In this document: positions 26,841-38,390 of the stretch, piece by piece | Layout: each line of letters begins with the position of its first letter | Numbering within the stretch: position 1 is the stretch's first letter | Assembly: GCF_001649575.2 (NCBI RefSeq) | Contig: NC_051438.1 | Location: forward strand, 23,668,816 to 23,732,815 | DNA from: Kryptolebias marmoratus | Taxonomy: Eukaryota; Chordata; Actinopteri; Cyprinodontiformes; Rivulidae | Length of the DNA stretch: 64,000 nt | Reading direction: 5' to 3' | The notes under the pieces: model-generated | Told to the model about the DNA's origin: nothing | What the model saw: only the letters and a program-made list of their open reading frames with translations | Databases searched by the model: none | Position numbers and translations under genes: made by a program

Positions 26841-28749
26841 GTTGGCAACGTTACCACATTTCTTCTAGTTTTCCAAGAAGCGATCCTGCAGAAAGAAAAG
26901 AGCGCATCTTCTTTAGACGGCACTAAATGTGTGTCCAGAAAGAGTTTATCACATCAGACGTTTGCTTCTCCTTCCTCTTCATCTCATCCAGTTTCCAGTG
27001 TGGCATTTAAGCTTTTTGTCTTTGATTTTACATGTTTACTTACCGAACACAAAAAAGTGACAACAGTATTCAAACTTTTACTGTTGATCTCAGAAAAAAG
27101 TCACTGTGGCAAAAAGTTAAACTAGACAAGTTGAAATTTTACAGATACTGAGCTGAACTGTTGTGTGTCAGCAGCTGAGAGTCATTCCGACACAAAACAG
27201 GTCACATGCTATTTTTACTTAAAACTAACCTCGTTGAGCGACATTCAGCACAAAGCTACTATTTTTACCCTGCACACTGACGCACTTAGAGCTTCTTTTT
27301 AAAAACAATGAGTCACACAGAAATCCGTTTTAGACTTACATTTATAATATATTTTCAGCATTTATTATTCAAACAGAGAGCTGTAATAATTTGTTACAAT
27401 ATATGATTTGGTTTTATTCCCTCGGGCTGAATAAATTAAATAATAAAATAAGATAATAAGTAAAGATGCTGACACTAAATATAATGTGTCGTACATTAAT
27501 TTGACCAGAATTAAAAGCTGTAATTTACAGAGTAAATACACATCCATGTGATCTTAGAGGTGTTTTTCTTTTCCTTTACAGTACAATAATAATGATTAAG
27601 CAGAATTGTAGTTTCTGAGCTCAGAGACTCCCAAAGCTTCCCCCAGATGGTTTGTGTGAAACCAGCGTAGAAACACTGAGAGCGCCATAACTCACCATTA
27701 TCTCTGTGAACTCATGGCAGTTCCTTTTTTCTGCAGCTAACTAGGAAATGGAAAAACATCATTAGCTGTGTGTTTTTTTTCCCGTTATTAAAGAATGTGT
27801 GTTTCCACCCCAGTTTGCTCGTGGATTTGTCTTCCTGAGCAGCTCGACACGTTGAAGAACGAGGTCTTCATGCAGCAGAAACCCCTGCTGCTTTCACCAT
27901 TCACCCCTTCACTTTTCACGTTAAAGGCAACTCTGAATAAAAACTCTCATTTTTATCATACAGAATCTATACCAGTTTATTGTCAAACTACTTTTTCCCA
28001 GAGAAAAGAATAAAATGACAGATTTTATATTTTAATTTAAAAACACGGCTTGTAAACAAATGGGAAAGAGGCTGATGCACAGCTATAAAATAAAAACCTT
28101 CTCTTTATACTTTTTATATTTCTGACATCCTGCTGAGCATCGAGGAAGAGTTATTATAATTTCTTTAAACGTGTTTCTATGTTTAGAAACTCGTCTCTGC
28201 ATCAGCTGCTTCTTATAAAAATTACTGCTTAAATGTAAGATTCATTTTTAGAAGAGTTTTTGAGATTTAATTTTGTTTCTTTTAAAGCTTTGAGCTTCTG
28301 AATTCAGCACGCTTTCTGCTTGTTTTGCTGCCGTGATGCTGGTGTCCCACAATCAGTCTCTTTTGATGGCAACAGATTTAAATCCTCAGCGAGACGTTTC
28401 TCTTTAACTAATCACCAGACTTGTGTCTCTCTTCATGATGTAGACAACAAAACGAGGCGTACTTAGTGTTGGAATGTGATTCCACCTAACATCAGTTAAT
28501 GTAGACATTAGTTTGAACATAACAAGATGCTTTAAGCTGTTATTTTTAGGATTTATGTTTCTTGTTTTAGTCGTGTACGTTCCTCACGCCACACCAGAAC
28601 ACATGCTGAAAACATCACTTATGTTCAGACCATATGAGCTTTATTTTTAAAGAACTTTAAACAACCATTGCACCAAAGAACAATAAAGGAAACGTAACTA
28701 CAGTCACAGGACTTTATAGACTAAAATAAATAAAAACAGCTTCAAAATA

Positions 28750-28990
28750 AAAACAAATAAACTAGAAAAACTGCATTTTTTGCATAATTGCAGGATGAAT
28801 GCTGAGCACTGAATGACTTTGCTGAAATTTACAGAAGAAGCTGAAACTGAGTTTTTAACCCTCCTGAAGCCCTCGTAAAGTTGGGTCCATCTAGCCCGAA
28901 GGCCACAAGAGGGTTAAAGCTAAAAGAAGCAAAGCAGTAGCTAAAAGCTAAAAGTAGCAAAAGACAACAAAACAGAGCAAGTTTCCTGCA
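28750..28990 (+). repeat. Interspersed repeat, family B copy 1
   Basis: It shares blocks with the reverse complement of 47530-47770: AATGCTGAGCACTGAATG, AGAAGCTGAAACTGAGTT and GCTAAAAGTAGCAAAAG. A 55-bp piggyBac-like element has been inserted into this copy. The outer boundaries are uncertain. Confidence 0.6.
28859..28913. mobile_element. piggyBac-like 55-bp miniature element with TTAA duplication
   Basis: It is flanked on both sides by TTAA (28855-28858 and 28914-28917). The termini are inverted repeats: CCCTCCTGAAGCCCTCG on the left, and CCCTCTTGTGGCCTTCG when the right end is reverse-complemented, matching at 12 of 17 positions. The related repeat at 47530-47770 has a single TTAA and no insert at the same point, so the empty site is visible. 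Similar TTAA-flanked mini-elements are, from memory, very abundant in teleosts. Confidence 0.8.
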
Positions 28991-30767
28991 GCAGATTCCA
29001 AAGAGAACAAAGTTTCTGAAAGAACTGGAGAGATTTTAATGTATTTAAGTAGGGAAAGTATTTGTAAATAAAGTTACATGTTTTAAAAAGTACAAGAGTT
29101 TAAAAAGAGAAACATTTTAGAACCCATCTCCTGAATGAGCTGAACGTTTTCACATATGAGTGACTAAAAAAGCACAAAATATGCCAAAGTAGGTGGACCA
29201 GAGAAACTGTAAAAAAACAAACAGGAAAACAATGGTGTTACAGACAGGAGGGGACAGACAGGAGGGGACAGATGGATGGCAGTAAAGTGAGGCTAAAAGC
29301 AGGAGATGTGCTCATTTTGTCCAGTATAGAAGGCATATTTAAATGTCTTCCTGGGATAAATGTCTCCGAATCATCAGCTAAACAACAACAACAAGATTAT
29401 CCAGGTTTTCCTGTTAGATGCCGTATTCATATAATAGAAAACACTTTTTGGAAACACGTTTGTTTTAAAAACCTGAGTGACTTTTCGATAAAAAGCTGAG
29501 CAGAACAAACATTTTGCTTTTCAGAATCAAAAGTAAATCTCTGAGAACAGGAATTTGTTCTGAACTCTTGATCTTAAAAAAAAAAAAAAACATTCAGTAA
29601 ATAGTTGGCCTCGTGACAGAAAACCCATATTTTCAAATCTGACTTTAAAATGTGGAAACGTCTGACTTTGGGCCACTCAACCCCTCATTATTCTCCAACT
29701 CAAAAACTCAAATGTCACGTTGTTTAACCCTTCGTACCAAATGAACAGAAGCCTGTCAGAGTAGAGGAGGAAGAGGAGGAAAGGGTGAAGACTTCTTTGT
29801 CGCACATGGTGTAAGTTGAGCTTTTAAAAACACCGTGAGACGGACAAAGAGGAAGAAGAAGTTGCTCAGGATGAAAACCTGCTGCTCTCTGACTGACAGG
29901 TCCTGGTGTTTGGATCCATTTAGCTGTGAGGGGAAAATGAAACAGGAAGCAGGAAGAAAAACCGACCCAGAATAGAAGTTAGTGCATTTTAAGACGGCAG
30001 CAGTTATTACAGGCCACCGTGTCACACAGTCCCAGAGGAAGGCTCAGTCCCAGGACTGGGTTTGGCCCCGTGGTGCAGCACTCAGTGGAGCTGTTTGGCT
30101 GCTTTCTACAGCTTACTGACACACGGGGAGTGGGGCGGGATGAGGTGTGTGTGGAAAGGAAGGCGATTACATCTGAAGTTGAGCAGTTACTCTGGGAAAT
30201 AAACTCCACGTCAAAGGGAACGGGTGGAGTGGATTTGCTGCATCTTTACCCACCGAACCTTTCAGGAGTTTGGGACCAAAACTTTGCTTTGGGCATCAAG
30301 AGCGAATCAAACGGGAAAAGTTATAAAAGTCACAGAAGACAAACACTGTTAAAAGGACCTGATGAGTCAATGTTGGTGCGGACATAAGTCTTGTGTTTTT
30401 AAGCAATTATGTTGATCTTTAATAGATTAAATGCTGCACAATCTTTTAAGTTTTTAGTCATAATATTTAGTGTTAGCGAAACTTAATACCCACATTTACC
30501 CAGGTTTCACAGCTATAACCATGATGTCAGCCTCACACTTTTTGCAAAGTGCTAAACAGGTTTGTCTGCTTCAGCCTCAGAAATATAAAATGATGCTTCT
30601 TGTTTGACACCTTTGAACGGACATCCACAGAGTGTGCAAATGTGTGTGAGGCGGACTAAAAACACACCAGTCGGGTAGAAGCACTCTACTGATGAGGCAA
30701 AGGTTCAGGAATAGATTCACAAAAGGAGCTTCTTCTCACAATATCTTGAAAAATGAATGTGTTCATT

Positions 30768-31098
30768 GAAGGAATGCATGTTGCCCAGGTTTTAAACTTA
30801 AGACCTTCTTATGTTGAGAAATGACAATTAGAGCTGTTTTGGTCAAACTTTAGGCCAAAAAATGATCTTAACCAATATTTTACATGATCCGTTAGCAGTT
30901 ACCACACCAAATTTTATCTCAGTATCTGTAAAGATCACCGTGTTGGCTCAGTTAGCTGTGGCAGCCATCTTGAATCGGGTTGACGACAATGTTCATGCAA
31001 TCATTTATTTCTGAAACTTTTATTTAAATCTATTCAGTTCATGAGTTACAAACGTTATCTCTGCTCCGTCGTTTTCACCGGCAGGCGATAATGAGGAT
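30768..31098 (+). repeat. Family A interspersed repeat, copy 2
   Basis: A near-full copy running from GAAGGAATGCATGTTGCCCA through GCAGCCATCTTGAATCGGGT to the 3' end GGCAGGCGATAATG. The region around TTCATGAG is diverged. Confidence 0.85.
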
Positions 31099-31176
31099 AA
31101 AAACTCTGATGTCGTTGACGTTTTAAGGCCAGATTCAGCTCGGCAAAGACAGGATGGCCGTTTTTTTTCAGTCCCA

Positions 31177-31494
31177 TGGTAAATGGTAAATGCCTTGCAC
31201 TTATATAGCGCTTTATCTAGTCCAAGGACCCCAAAGCGCTACAGTCATTCACCCATTCATCCTCACACTGATGGCAGTAAGCTACATTGTAGCCACAGCT
31301 GCCCTGGGGCAGGCTGACGGAAGTGAGGCTGCCATCACACCGGCGCCACCGAGCCCTCTGACCACCACCAGTAGGCAAGGCGGGTGAAGTGTCTTGCCCA
31401 AGGACACAACGGCTGAGACAGCCGGAGCGGGGGCTCAAACCAGCAACCCTCCAATTACAGGACAAACCCCTACCTCCTGAGCCACTGCCGCCCC
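31177..31494 (+). repeat. Common teleost repeat with TATATAGCGC head
   Basis: It starts GGTAAATGGTAAATGCC and continues CACTTATATAGCGCTTT, AAAGCGCTACA and CACCCATTCA. It ends with GTGTCTTGCCCAAGGACAC, GGCTCAAACC and GAGCCACTGCCGCCCC. I recognise this layout as a widespread fish interspersed repeat but cannot name its class; it lies about 80 bp after a family A copy. Confidence 0.75.
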
Positions 31495-33624
31495 ATCCCC
31501 TGTCTGTCCTCCCCCATACAGTTCCTGTAATTGTGTTGGATTTAGTTTTGTTTTACAGTATCTGTCTGCACACGTTTGCTGAGCTTCCAGCAGTAAGACA
31601 ACTGGAATGTACTGTATGTTATCTGACTTCCATGTTGAAAGACTTAAACATACGGCGATAAATAAGTCTTTTCATCGGTCTGCAGCGCCGTGTTGAGCTG
31701 CCTGCAGAAAGGGTTTAAGGTTTGGCACATCAGTGTGTAAATTATTTAAAAAAAGGGTTTTGATTGTTTGAATACTGTGCGTTGATGTGGCAATAAAATA
31801 TAGTTTCTAGTGTATAATTTTCTACAAAAGTGTTTTATTATGTGAAGGATCTGTGTTTGTGGTATTTGAGTGAAGTGTTTTGAAAAAAGGGAGTTCTGGT
31901 TTCCTAAATGCACTTAAGCCATCATTTAAAAACTGTAAAAAGACAACATTTTAAACCTGATAATTCCATGTTATTGTAGATATTTATATTCATATCTTAT
32001 TGTCTTGTATTTTAAAGCCAATTGATTGGTCTTTAGTTTAAATCCTGCACAGGTTTTTAGTTACAGTAGCTGGTGGGTTAAGGTAAGGGTGGGTGTAAAA
32101 TGTTTTTTTTTGGTTTCAAAGTGGAGCGTACAGTACGTTGGTGTTCTTATTTAATTTATATAAAAATCCTTTGCATCAAATTAAATTAAAATGTTTAGAG
32201 TAGCTGGAGGAGGCTTATTTTTAGAATTTTAATCAAGAGAAAATTCTCACCTTTAGCAGAAAATCTGAGCGTTCAAAGTGTCCCCTCACCAGGTTTAAAC
32301 TTTCTGATCTATTTTTACCCCCGACGAGTGTTTCTCTGGTACATTCGTCTTCCTTTAACTTCTACGAATTCAGAAAAAACACAAAACCTTGTGAGATAAG
32401 AAAAAAAATTAAAAGTTACCTACTTATTTTTAGTCCTGAAGGCTTTTCTTCTTCTCCTTGGGTTGTATTTGTTGGCTGAAATAAATAGTCTGCAGTTTTT
32501 CTCCTCTCTCAGAAACATCCAGAAACACTCGGCTGGCTTCAGCTCTATCTGTCGAAGCTGAGCAGCCCACTGCAGTAACCTAAAACAGCTTCCTGTGTGG
32601 TGAACAACTAGCCTACATGTTGAGGTCTGTTTCAGACAATGAAAGGTGGTTTGTAGAGGACTTTGTCTTCCGCGTCTCTGACCTGATGTTACTGATCTTC
32701 ATGTAAAAACAACAAAAAAAAAATGTTGCCAGTTCAGAGAATTAAGAAAATCTTTCTTCAGAATTACTGATAGTGGTAGATGTATTTATAACTTCTGTAG
32801 ATCTGTTCTCCTGTCAGACGATGGTTTCACTTCTTGTGCGATATAATTTTCACCATCTTCACAAACCCTTAAACGTCTTTAAACAGCAACTATCAGCTCT
32901 ATGAATGAGGGCTGAATGAATCTTTCACGACATGGAGTGTTTTTTGTTGATGTGAGCTGGAACATTCTGACATTTCAAGACCAAGTGCAAAAGGAAACAA
33001 GATGACATTTACTCTTTTCATTATCATCCGGCTACAAACACGAAGCTTAAACCAAATATAAATTTGTGCCGATATTTATTTAAAGCCTAACCTTTCAAAG
33101 TAATATTCCTCTTTGGTGCAATGCTTTCATTTCAGAGATTAAACAACTGATAATGAATCTTCCTGCAAAAAGAAAGAAACAAACAAAAGTGGCACACTGC
33201 TTTAGATTGCAACTTTAAAAGCAGATTTTAAGAACACAACGTGGTAGCTTTAAAAGCTAAAAGCTAAAAAAGACATATTTGGAAGAATTGTGTTTAGAAT
33301 ATATTATGCAGTTTAATCTGATCTGTTTCCCAGCAGGGCAGGCTGATAATCATCAGAGATAAAGTTATAAACATTCTTTTTAAAACATGGAGAAAAGTCT
33401 GAAAGGTAAATCAGGGATGAAGCTGTGGTGTTCAACATTACTCAGTGAAATGATCGCACACTTAAAGGCAAACTCTGGCTTATTTTAAAACCAGTAGTCC
33501 AGCTGTAGTCCAGTTTGGTCAAATCAAATCTGATCCTGCATTATACAATGTAAAAAATAAATAGATTGTTTTGCATCAGTTTTGCAAACTTGTTTAGTGG
33601 TTTATATGATATTTTGGTGACAGA

Positions 33625-33626
<2 letters not shown>
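31495..33626. other. Intergenic DNA, no gene seen
   Basis: AT-rich sequence with no exon, RNA gene or clear repeat that I can support. Confidence 0.4.

Positions 33627-33627
<1 letters not shown>

Positions 33628-33663
<36 letters not shown>
33628..33663. repeat. (CA)n microsatellite
   Basis: About 17 CA units, uninterrupted. Confidence 0.97.
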
Positions 33664-33666
<3 letters not shown>

Positions 33667-33839
33667 CACACAAGCAAAAAACTATCATCTGCCTTTTTGC
33701 AACAGGCAATAAAAACCCTGTTATCCTTTATCCATATTCTTCACTTAAAGCTAACATGTGCACAGTATTTTTAGGGGGAGAGGGACTTAAGATAATTCCT
33801 GCAAAATAATAATAAATCAGTTTGAATCTAGTTTTGGGA

Positions 33840-34450
33840 GCTCGTTGCAGTCAGAGAAAAGTTTAAAACAGCTTTTTTTTTCATGATCTGCACATCACGC
33901 CCAGCTCTTTGGTCTTCGTGTTTAAACTGAGCGTCTTCCTGTCTGCAGGGTGTCGGCGCTCAGGCCTATTTCAAAGAGCGATGCAACACAAGCGCGCAAG
34001 GTCAGCCTCTCTCCTGTGGTTTCTTCTGCAATGGTATAGCCTGTCTTCCTGTGAAAGATTACCATCATGCCTCTCATATTCTCACTGATGCTTATCTCCT
34101 GAGCCGCAAACGCCATCTCCCTGAACATCTCCACCTCTTGGCCCCCAGTGACAGCTCCGTTGGCCAGTCAATCTGGCAGGCCATTCTGCGCCCCCACCCT
34201 CCATCCTCAGCCCACTGCTAAAAAATGAGTCTCTATTGTCCTGGACCTGTCAGAAAGAAATAAGATCCAGAGTCCCACTCCGGGGCGTCAGGCTGAAAAA
34301 CCAGTGGAAGTTTTTTGAAGCCCGTAATGAGCAGTTTTTCAGACTGTTCACAGATTCACGTAACACAAATTTACTTAAAGACGTTTGGCTCCTAGCTGTG
34401 CAGGAAGGATGCATGCGATCAAACTGATAAACCACAGAGTTATGGTGTAT
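33840..34450. other. Non-repetitive block with an unexplained minus-strand frame
   Basis: This block is richer in G+C than its surroundings. A minus-strand frame of 70 codons (34134-33922) begins MEMFREMAFAAQEIS and stays open upstream into GAVTGGQEV before a stop. Its composition looks protein-like (HRKTGYTIAEETTGER), but I do not recognise it, and no good donor or acceptor frames it. It could be a fossil coding fragment, part of a transposon, or a conserved non-coding element read by chance. Confidence 0.3.
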
Positions 34451-35289
34451 CAGCAACCTTTACTCAGAAAAACCACAAAGTGACTGTGAGTTAATATGTT
34501 TTATAGAAGACTTACTGTATTTGTGCAAATTGATACAAACTTAAAACTGTACTTTCATTCCAAAATAAAGGTTTACCATAGATTTAGGTGGCTTTTTACA
34601 CTCTTAGAAACATTACAGTCTCTGTCAAATAGTTATCAGTAGTTAGTTCCTTAGTAAAAGTGTAAAAGTCTTCTTTCAGGCCAAATAATGGTCTGTTTTT
34701 TATTGATTTTCAGGCTCATGAGACAACGTTTTCCTAAAAATTGGCATACTTATGTAAAAAAAACCTGCTACATTAACTAATATTAAACCTCAGTCTGTAT
34801 CAAATGCATCAGTCCGCCTGATCAGCACGTCTGGTCAGTGCAAAAGTTTCCTCAACTCCCGGCGGGCTGATTCTTTCAGCTCCATCAGCAGAAACACCGT
34901 CTGTCTCCGCTCTGCACACAAACATGGACGCTGTTCGAGAAAATTAAAAAAAAATAATTTAAAATTAAAGAAAATTATTAAAAGGTTCTTGCTTGGCTAG
35001 CCTTAAGCCTAGCCTGGACAAAGAAAAAGTGTTTTAAATTGCATGGCAGTGTGCTAGCACACTAACATGCTAACATCTGTCGCCAGCTTTGAGTGTTGAA
35101 ATAAAATCCCCTTCAAACCCTTCAACTTTTAGCCATGAACACAGGATAAAAGTTCATTTTTAAAACAGAAAAATCAGGAAGACAGAACTTGCAAACTCTT
35201 TTTTTGTTTCCTTTCCACACATAAATTATTAAAATCACTTAGACATAGCATTTTGGTATGCTCAAACAATCTTCCTTCAAATATACAAT

Positions 35290-35690
35290 AAATAAAAGAT
35301 GGCTGAGATTGTGCCATCCAGCTCGACAGATAAGCGAGCAGCGGAGGGCTGGCGCTCTCTCCCCCTCTCTGATGAGCATGTGATTCAGCAGTGTGAATAA
35401 TTAAAGCTGGGAGCAGTGATAGGAATCTGTAGACGTCGGGCTCAGATAATACTTGAAGGATATCAGAGGCCTTTGGTGCGATGAGGTGGCGGCTGAGATG
35501 ACATTAGTCACCCTCTGTGTGCCCCCGGCGGGCGTCAGGCCTCGGAGCTGAAGGTCAGGAGATGATGGATGGCCAGAGACCGGCGGTGACTCACGGCTGA
35601 AAGTTGACTAGAAAACGAATGTCCTGTACATGAAATATTATCCTCACGGAGGAAGAGACCTGATCTGATACTGCAGTAATGTGTCGTATG
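35290..35690. promoter_or_regulatory. Candidate conserved non-coding element 1
   Basis: A non-repetitive block of about 400 bp with higher G+C than its flanks and no open frame. It contains motif-like runs such as GTGAATAATTAAAGC, CAGATAATACTTGAAGG and GAGATGACATTAGTCACC. The call rests on composition and motif density only. Confidence 0.35.
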
Positions 35691-37299
35691 AATTTGTGAA
35701 TACCAGCGGTTCATCGGGACAGCTAGAAAGTTAGCAGCACGAACAAAGACGGACAGAGGATTTCATTTTATTAGGAAACAAGTATTAAGTGTTCGTGTTG
35801 GTGTGCACCAAAAGACAGTATTCTACCACCGATCAGAGACTCCATGGAGCTGATCGTATGTTCGCATGACCTTTAACCCCCAATTTTTTATTTTCAGAAT
35901 ATCTGCAGATTAAGTTTGACCCCGAAGTTTATTGAGGAACATTTGAGAAAGATTGCACTCAACTGAATCACACAAACTGACTTCCTGAGGCTGAGCACAT
36001 AATTTCCTAGAAATCATTCAGAGCCTCGATTGAATCTTTTTAAATGTTGTACAAAAAGTCAGGCTATAAGAGTCACTAAATGTGTTGTCTTGTTAAAAAT
36101 GATTTCATATGTTAGCCTTCTTAAATCAGAACTTTCTTTAAAAGAATCAACAGAATTTGAAGTTTCAATGTTTTGCCTTTAGCTTATTTAAAATAAGAAG
36201 GTCCAGAAGCTGATCTGAGCTTCCTGAACGCTGCATTACACATCCAAAGCGTAAGTCACACATACGTTTCCTTTTCACATCGAGCAGATGGCGAACAGAC
36301 GTACTTCCCTCATCAGTGTTTTATCGAGCCGTGGTGAGAAACGCTGATATGATCAGCTCATATTTTCTGTTAAAATAAAACGAGTGAACACACTTTTGTG
36401 CATTTCAGGAGCTGTAATTATGAGCAGCAAAACCCGGCCTTCTTCTTGCTGCAGTTTATTTTTATTTGTTTGTTTGTCTTTTCTCGTATAAATAAAGTTT
36501 GGAATTTGTGTTCGTTGCAGCGATCTTCACAGATTTAATTACCACCTCAGAGGTAGATGATTAAAAGCTGGTTTCACCTTGTGGAAGACTGGAGGAGGAC
36601 TGTGATGACATCCTTCAGCTGCTGGTTGGACTACAAAACAAACATTGAGAAAAAAGGACCTACAAGACCTCACATCATACTCAGAAAATTAGGAATAAAA
36701 CTGTCCTTAATGACTGATCTGATAGTGTTTGCTCATGTGATCCTTCAGATATTCTGCTGTTGGTCATTAAATAACCTTCCATCATGAACTGATCACCTGT
36801 ATTGTCTTCTTTTTGTCCGATGCATTCGAGTGTGATTTCTTCTGTTTTTATTCCCTGCAGAAATGCCTATTTATAATCTGCAATCCTGCTTATTCGCAGT
36901 GTTTATTTTTTGTTGCAGTTATTTTCTTTTCTTAGCTTTTCTTTATCTTGTTTCCTCTCCCCGCAGTTGGTAGTCTTAACTGAGTCTGGTTCAGCTGGAG
37001 GTTTTCCAACTAAAAGAAAGTTTTCTTTTGTCTCTTTCTCCTTGTTGCTTGGTACTCGCTCTGCCTAAATTTCCGGACTCCTAATGGAAAGTGACCTGAT
37101 ATTACATATTTGTTGAAGAGCTGCACAACAAATTAAACTAAATTTAACCAAAACATCTGGTAACATTTTCAAAATGAACTCTATGCTAATTTATCAACAG
37201 GTGTCTCTAAAACCACAAGTTGATCCAACTAGACAGAAACAAAAAGACAGATACAAACTGATCAGGTGAATGCTTCGGAGCTCAAACTATAATAAAAGT
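35691..37299. other. Intergenic DNA, no gene seen
   Basis: No coding signal or recognised repeat. The longest frame (36557-36787, 76 codons) has no supporting feature. Confidence 0.4.
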
Positions 37300-37530
37300 A
37301 ACAAAGTAGCTGTAGTAAACATAGTAAATATGCATCGTAGTAAACTTGTAATGTAGTAAACATCTAGAATAGTAAATGTGTAATGTAGTCAATGCAGTAA
37401 ATATCTGGCGTAGTAAAAGTAAATGTTTAATGTACTAAACGACTAGAATAGTAAACTTGTAACACAGTAAATGTAGTAAACATCTAACATAGTAAACACA
37501 ATAAATGAAGAAAATGTAGTAAAATATTTT
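37300..37530. repeat. Degenerate TAGTAAAY minisatellite
   Basis: The unit (G)TAGTAAA(C/T) recurs more than a dozen times, with higher-order blocks that repeat CATCTAGAATAGTAAA and TTGTAATGTAGTAAA. The units have diverged. Confidence 0.8.
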
Positions 37531-37772
37531 TGTAGCTTTTCTTTCCAGAAGCTGTAGTTATAAAGTCTTAATTTACATAAATGACTTTAAAAAACAAAAG
37601 ACGTCCACAGGGGCACTGCTGTCTGATGTGTTGATAAATATATATTTCCTTTTGATAAAGATAAAACGAATTAAAACAGAAATGATGCATTTTGCCAACA
37701 CTAGAGTTGTCACATTGTCTTGACTTTGTGCTCTATGGACATGTAAAAAAAGTAGTTCAAATATTGAGCTCA

Positions 37773-37799
37773 AACACACACACACACACACACACACAC
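37773..37799. repeat. (CA)n microsatellite
   Basis: About 13 CA units. Confidence 0.95.
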
Positions 37800-37809
37800 T
37801 GTGTGTCTA

Positions 37810-38390
37810 AGAGCTAGACCTCCCAAATGAGCAACAGTGAAAGCTGGAATAATGCATGAGCAGCAGCAGCGCGGTCAAGTCTAATTAATGCAACCTCTCG
37901 ACCACTGAATCCCGGCCCTTACTCTCTCTGCCAGCCCCGGTCCGGTCACATGTGTAATAGCCTGTTGGGAGGGCAGACATCAGTCTCCCGAAGCAGGCTA
38001 ACGGTTCAGGGCTTCACCCTGACTGTGGCCTCCAATAAATGTGACTCTACATCATCCTGGACACAATCCATCCACATTAACTTCAAGCAGGAGGAGCTGA
38101 TTTCATCCTCATTGCCCGCAGTGCCTGAGTCTGACAGCAACTCTGTTTATATAACGCACAAATCTTCTGTGCTGAGCCACAAGATCAAGTGGTTTAAGTG
38201 ACACAACGGAGCAGAGAATGGGGAAAGTTAATTGACTGTGATGATTGTAATGATTTGATCCCAGCCTGAGTGTGAAAACCATAAGTAACCATCACAAACT
38301 GTGACTGTCCACAGCTGCAATTAGGCTAATTACTCTTAAATAATCTGCTTAAGATAATCGTACACCAGTGGGTTGGAAAACTGGTTATAA
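37810..38390. promoter_or_regulatory. Candidate conserved non-coding element 2
   Basis: A non-repetitive block of nearly 600 bp. It carries homeodomain-type cores in GTCTAATTAATGCAA, AAAGTTAATTGACTG and GCAATTAGGCTAATTACTC, plus GATAATCG and ATTGTAATGATTTG. The plus-strand frame at 37950-38201 is not convincing as protein. Of the right-hand candidates this looks most like a developmental enhancer. Confidence 0.4.

Larger units (their letters stand above)
27128..30767. other. Intergenic sequence upstream of clnk
   Basis: No coding exon is seen. A few donor-like sites on the minus strand (for example near 27044 and 27700) could mark non-coding 5' exons of clnk, but nothing confirms them. The stretch contains the repeat at 28750-28990. 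The rest is unremarkable AT-rich DNA. Confidence 0.4.

Noticed and set aside
31430..31494. tRNA gene or tRNA-derived SINE promoter in the GGCTCAAACC region
   Set aside because: A single B-box-like word without an A box or cloverleaf; better explained as part of the dispersed repeat.
37300..37530. CRISPR array
   Set aside because: The units are short, contiguous and diverged with no unique spacers, and the genome is vertebrate.
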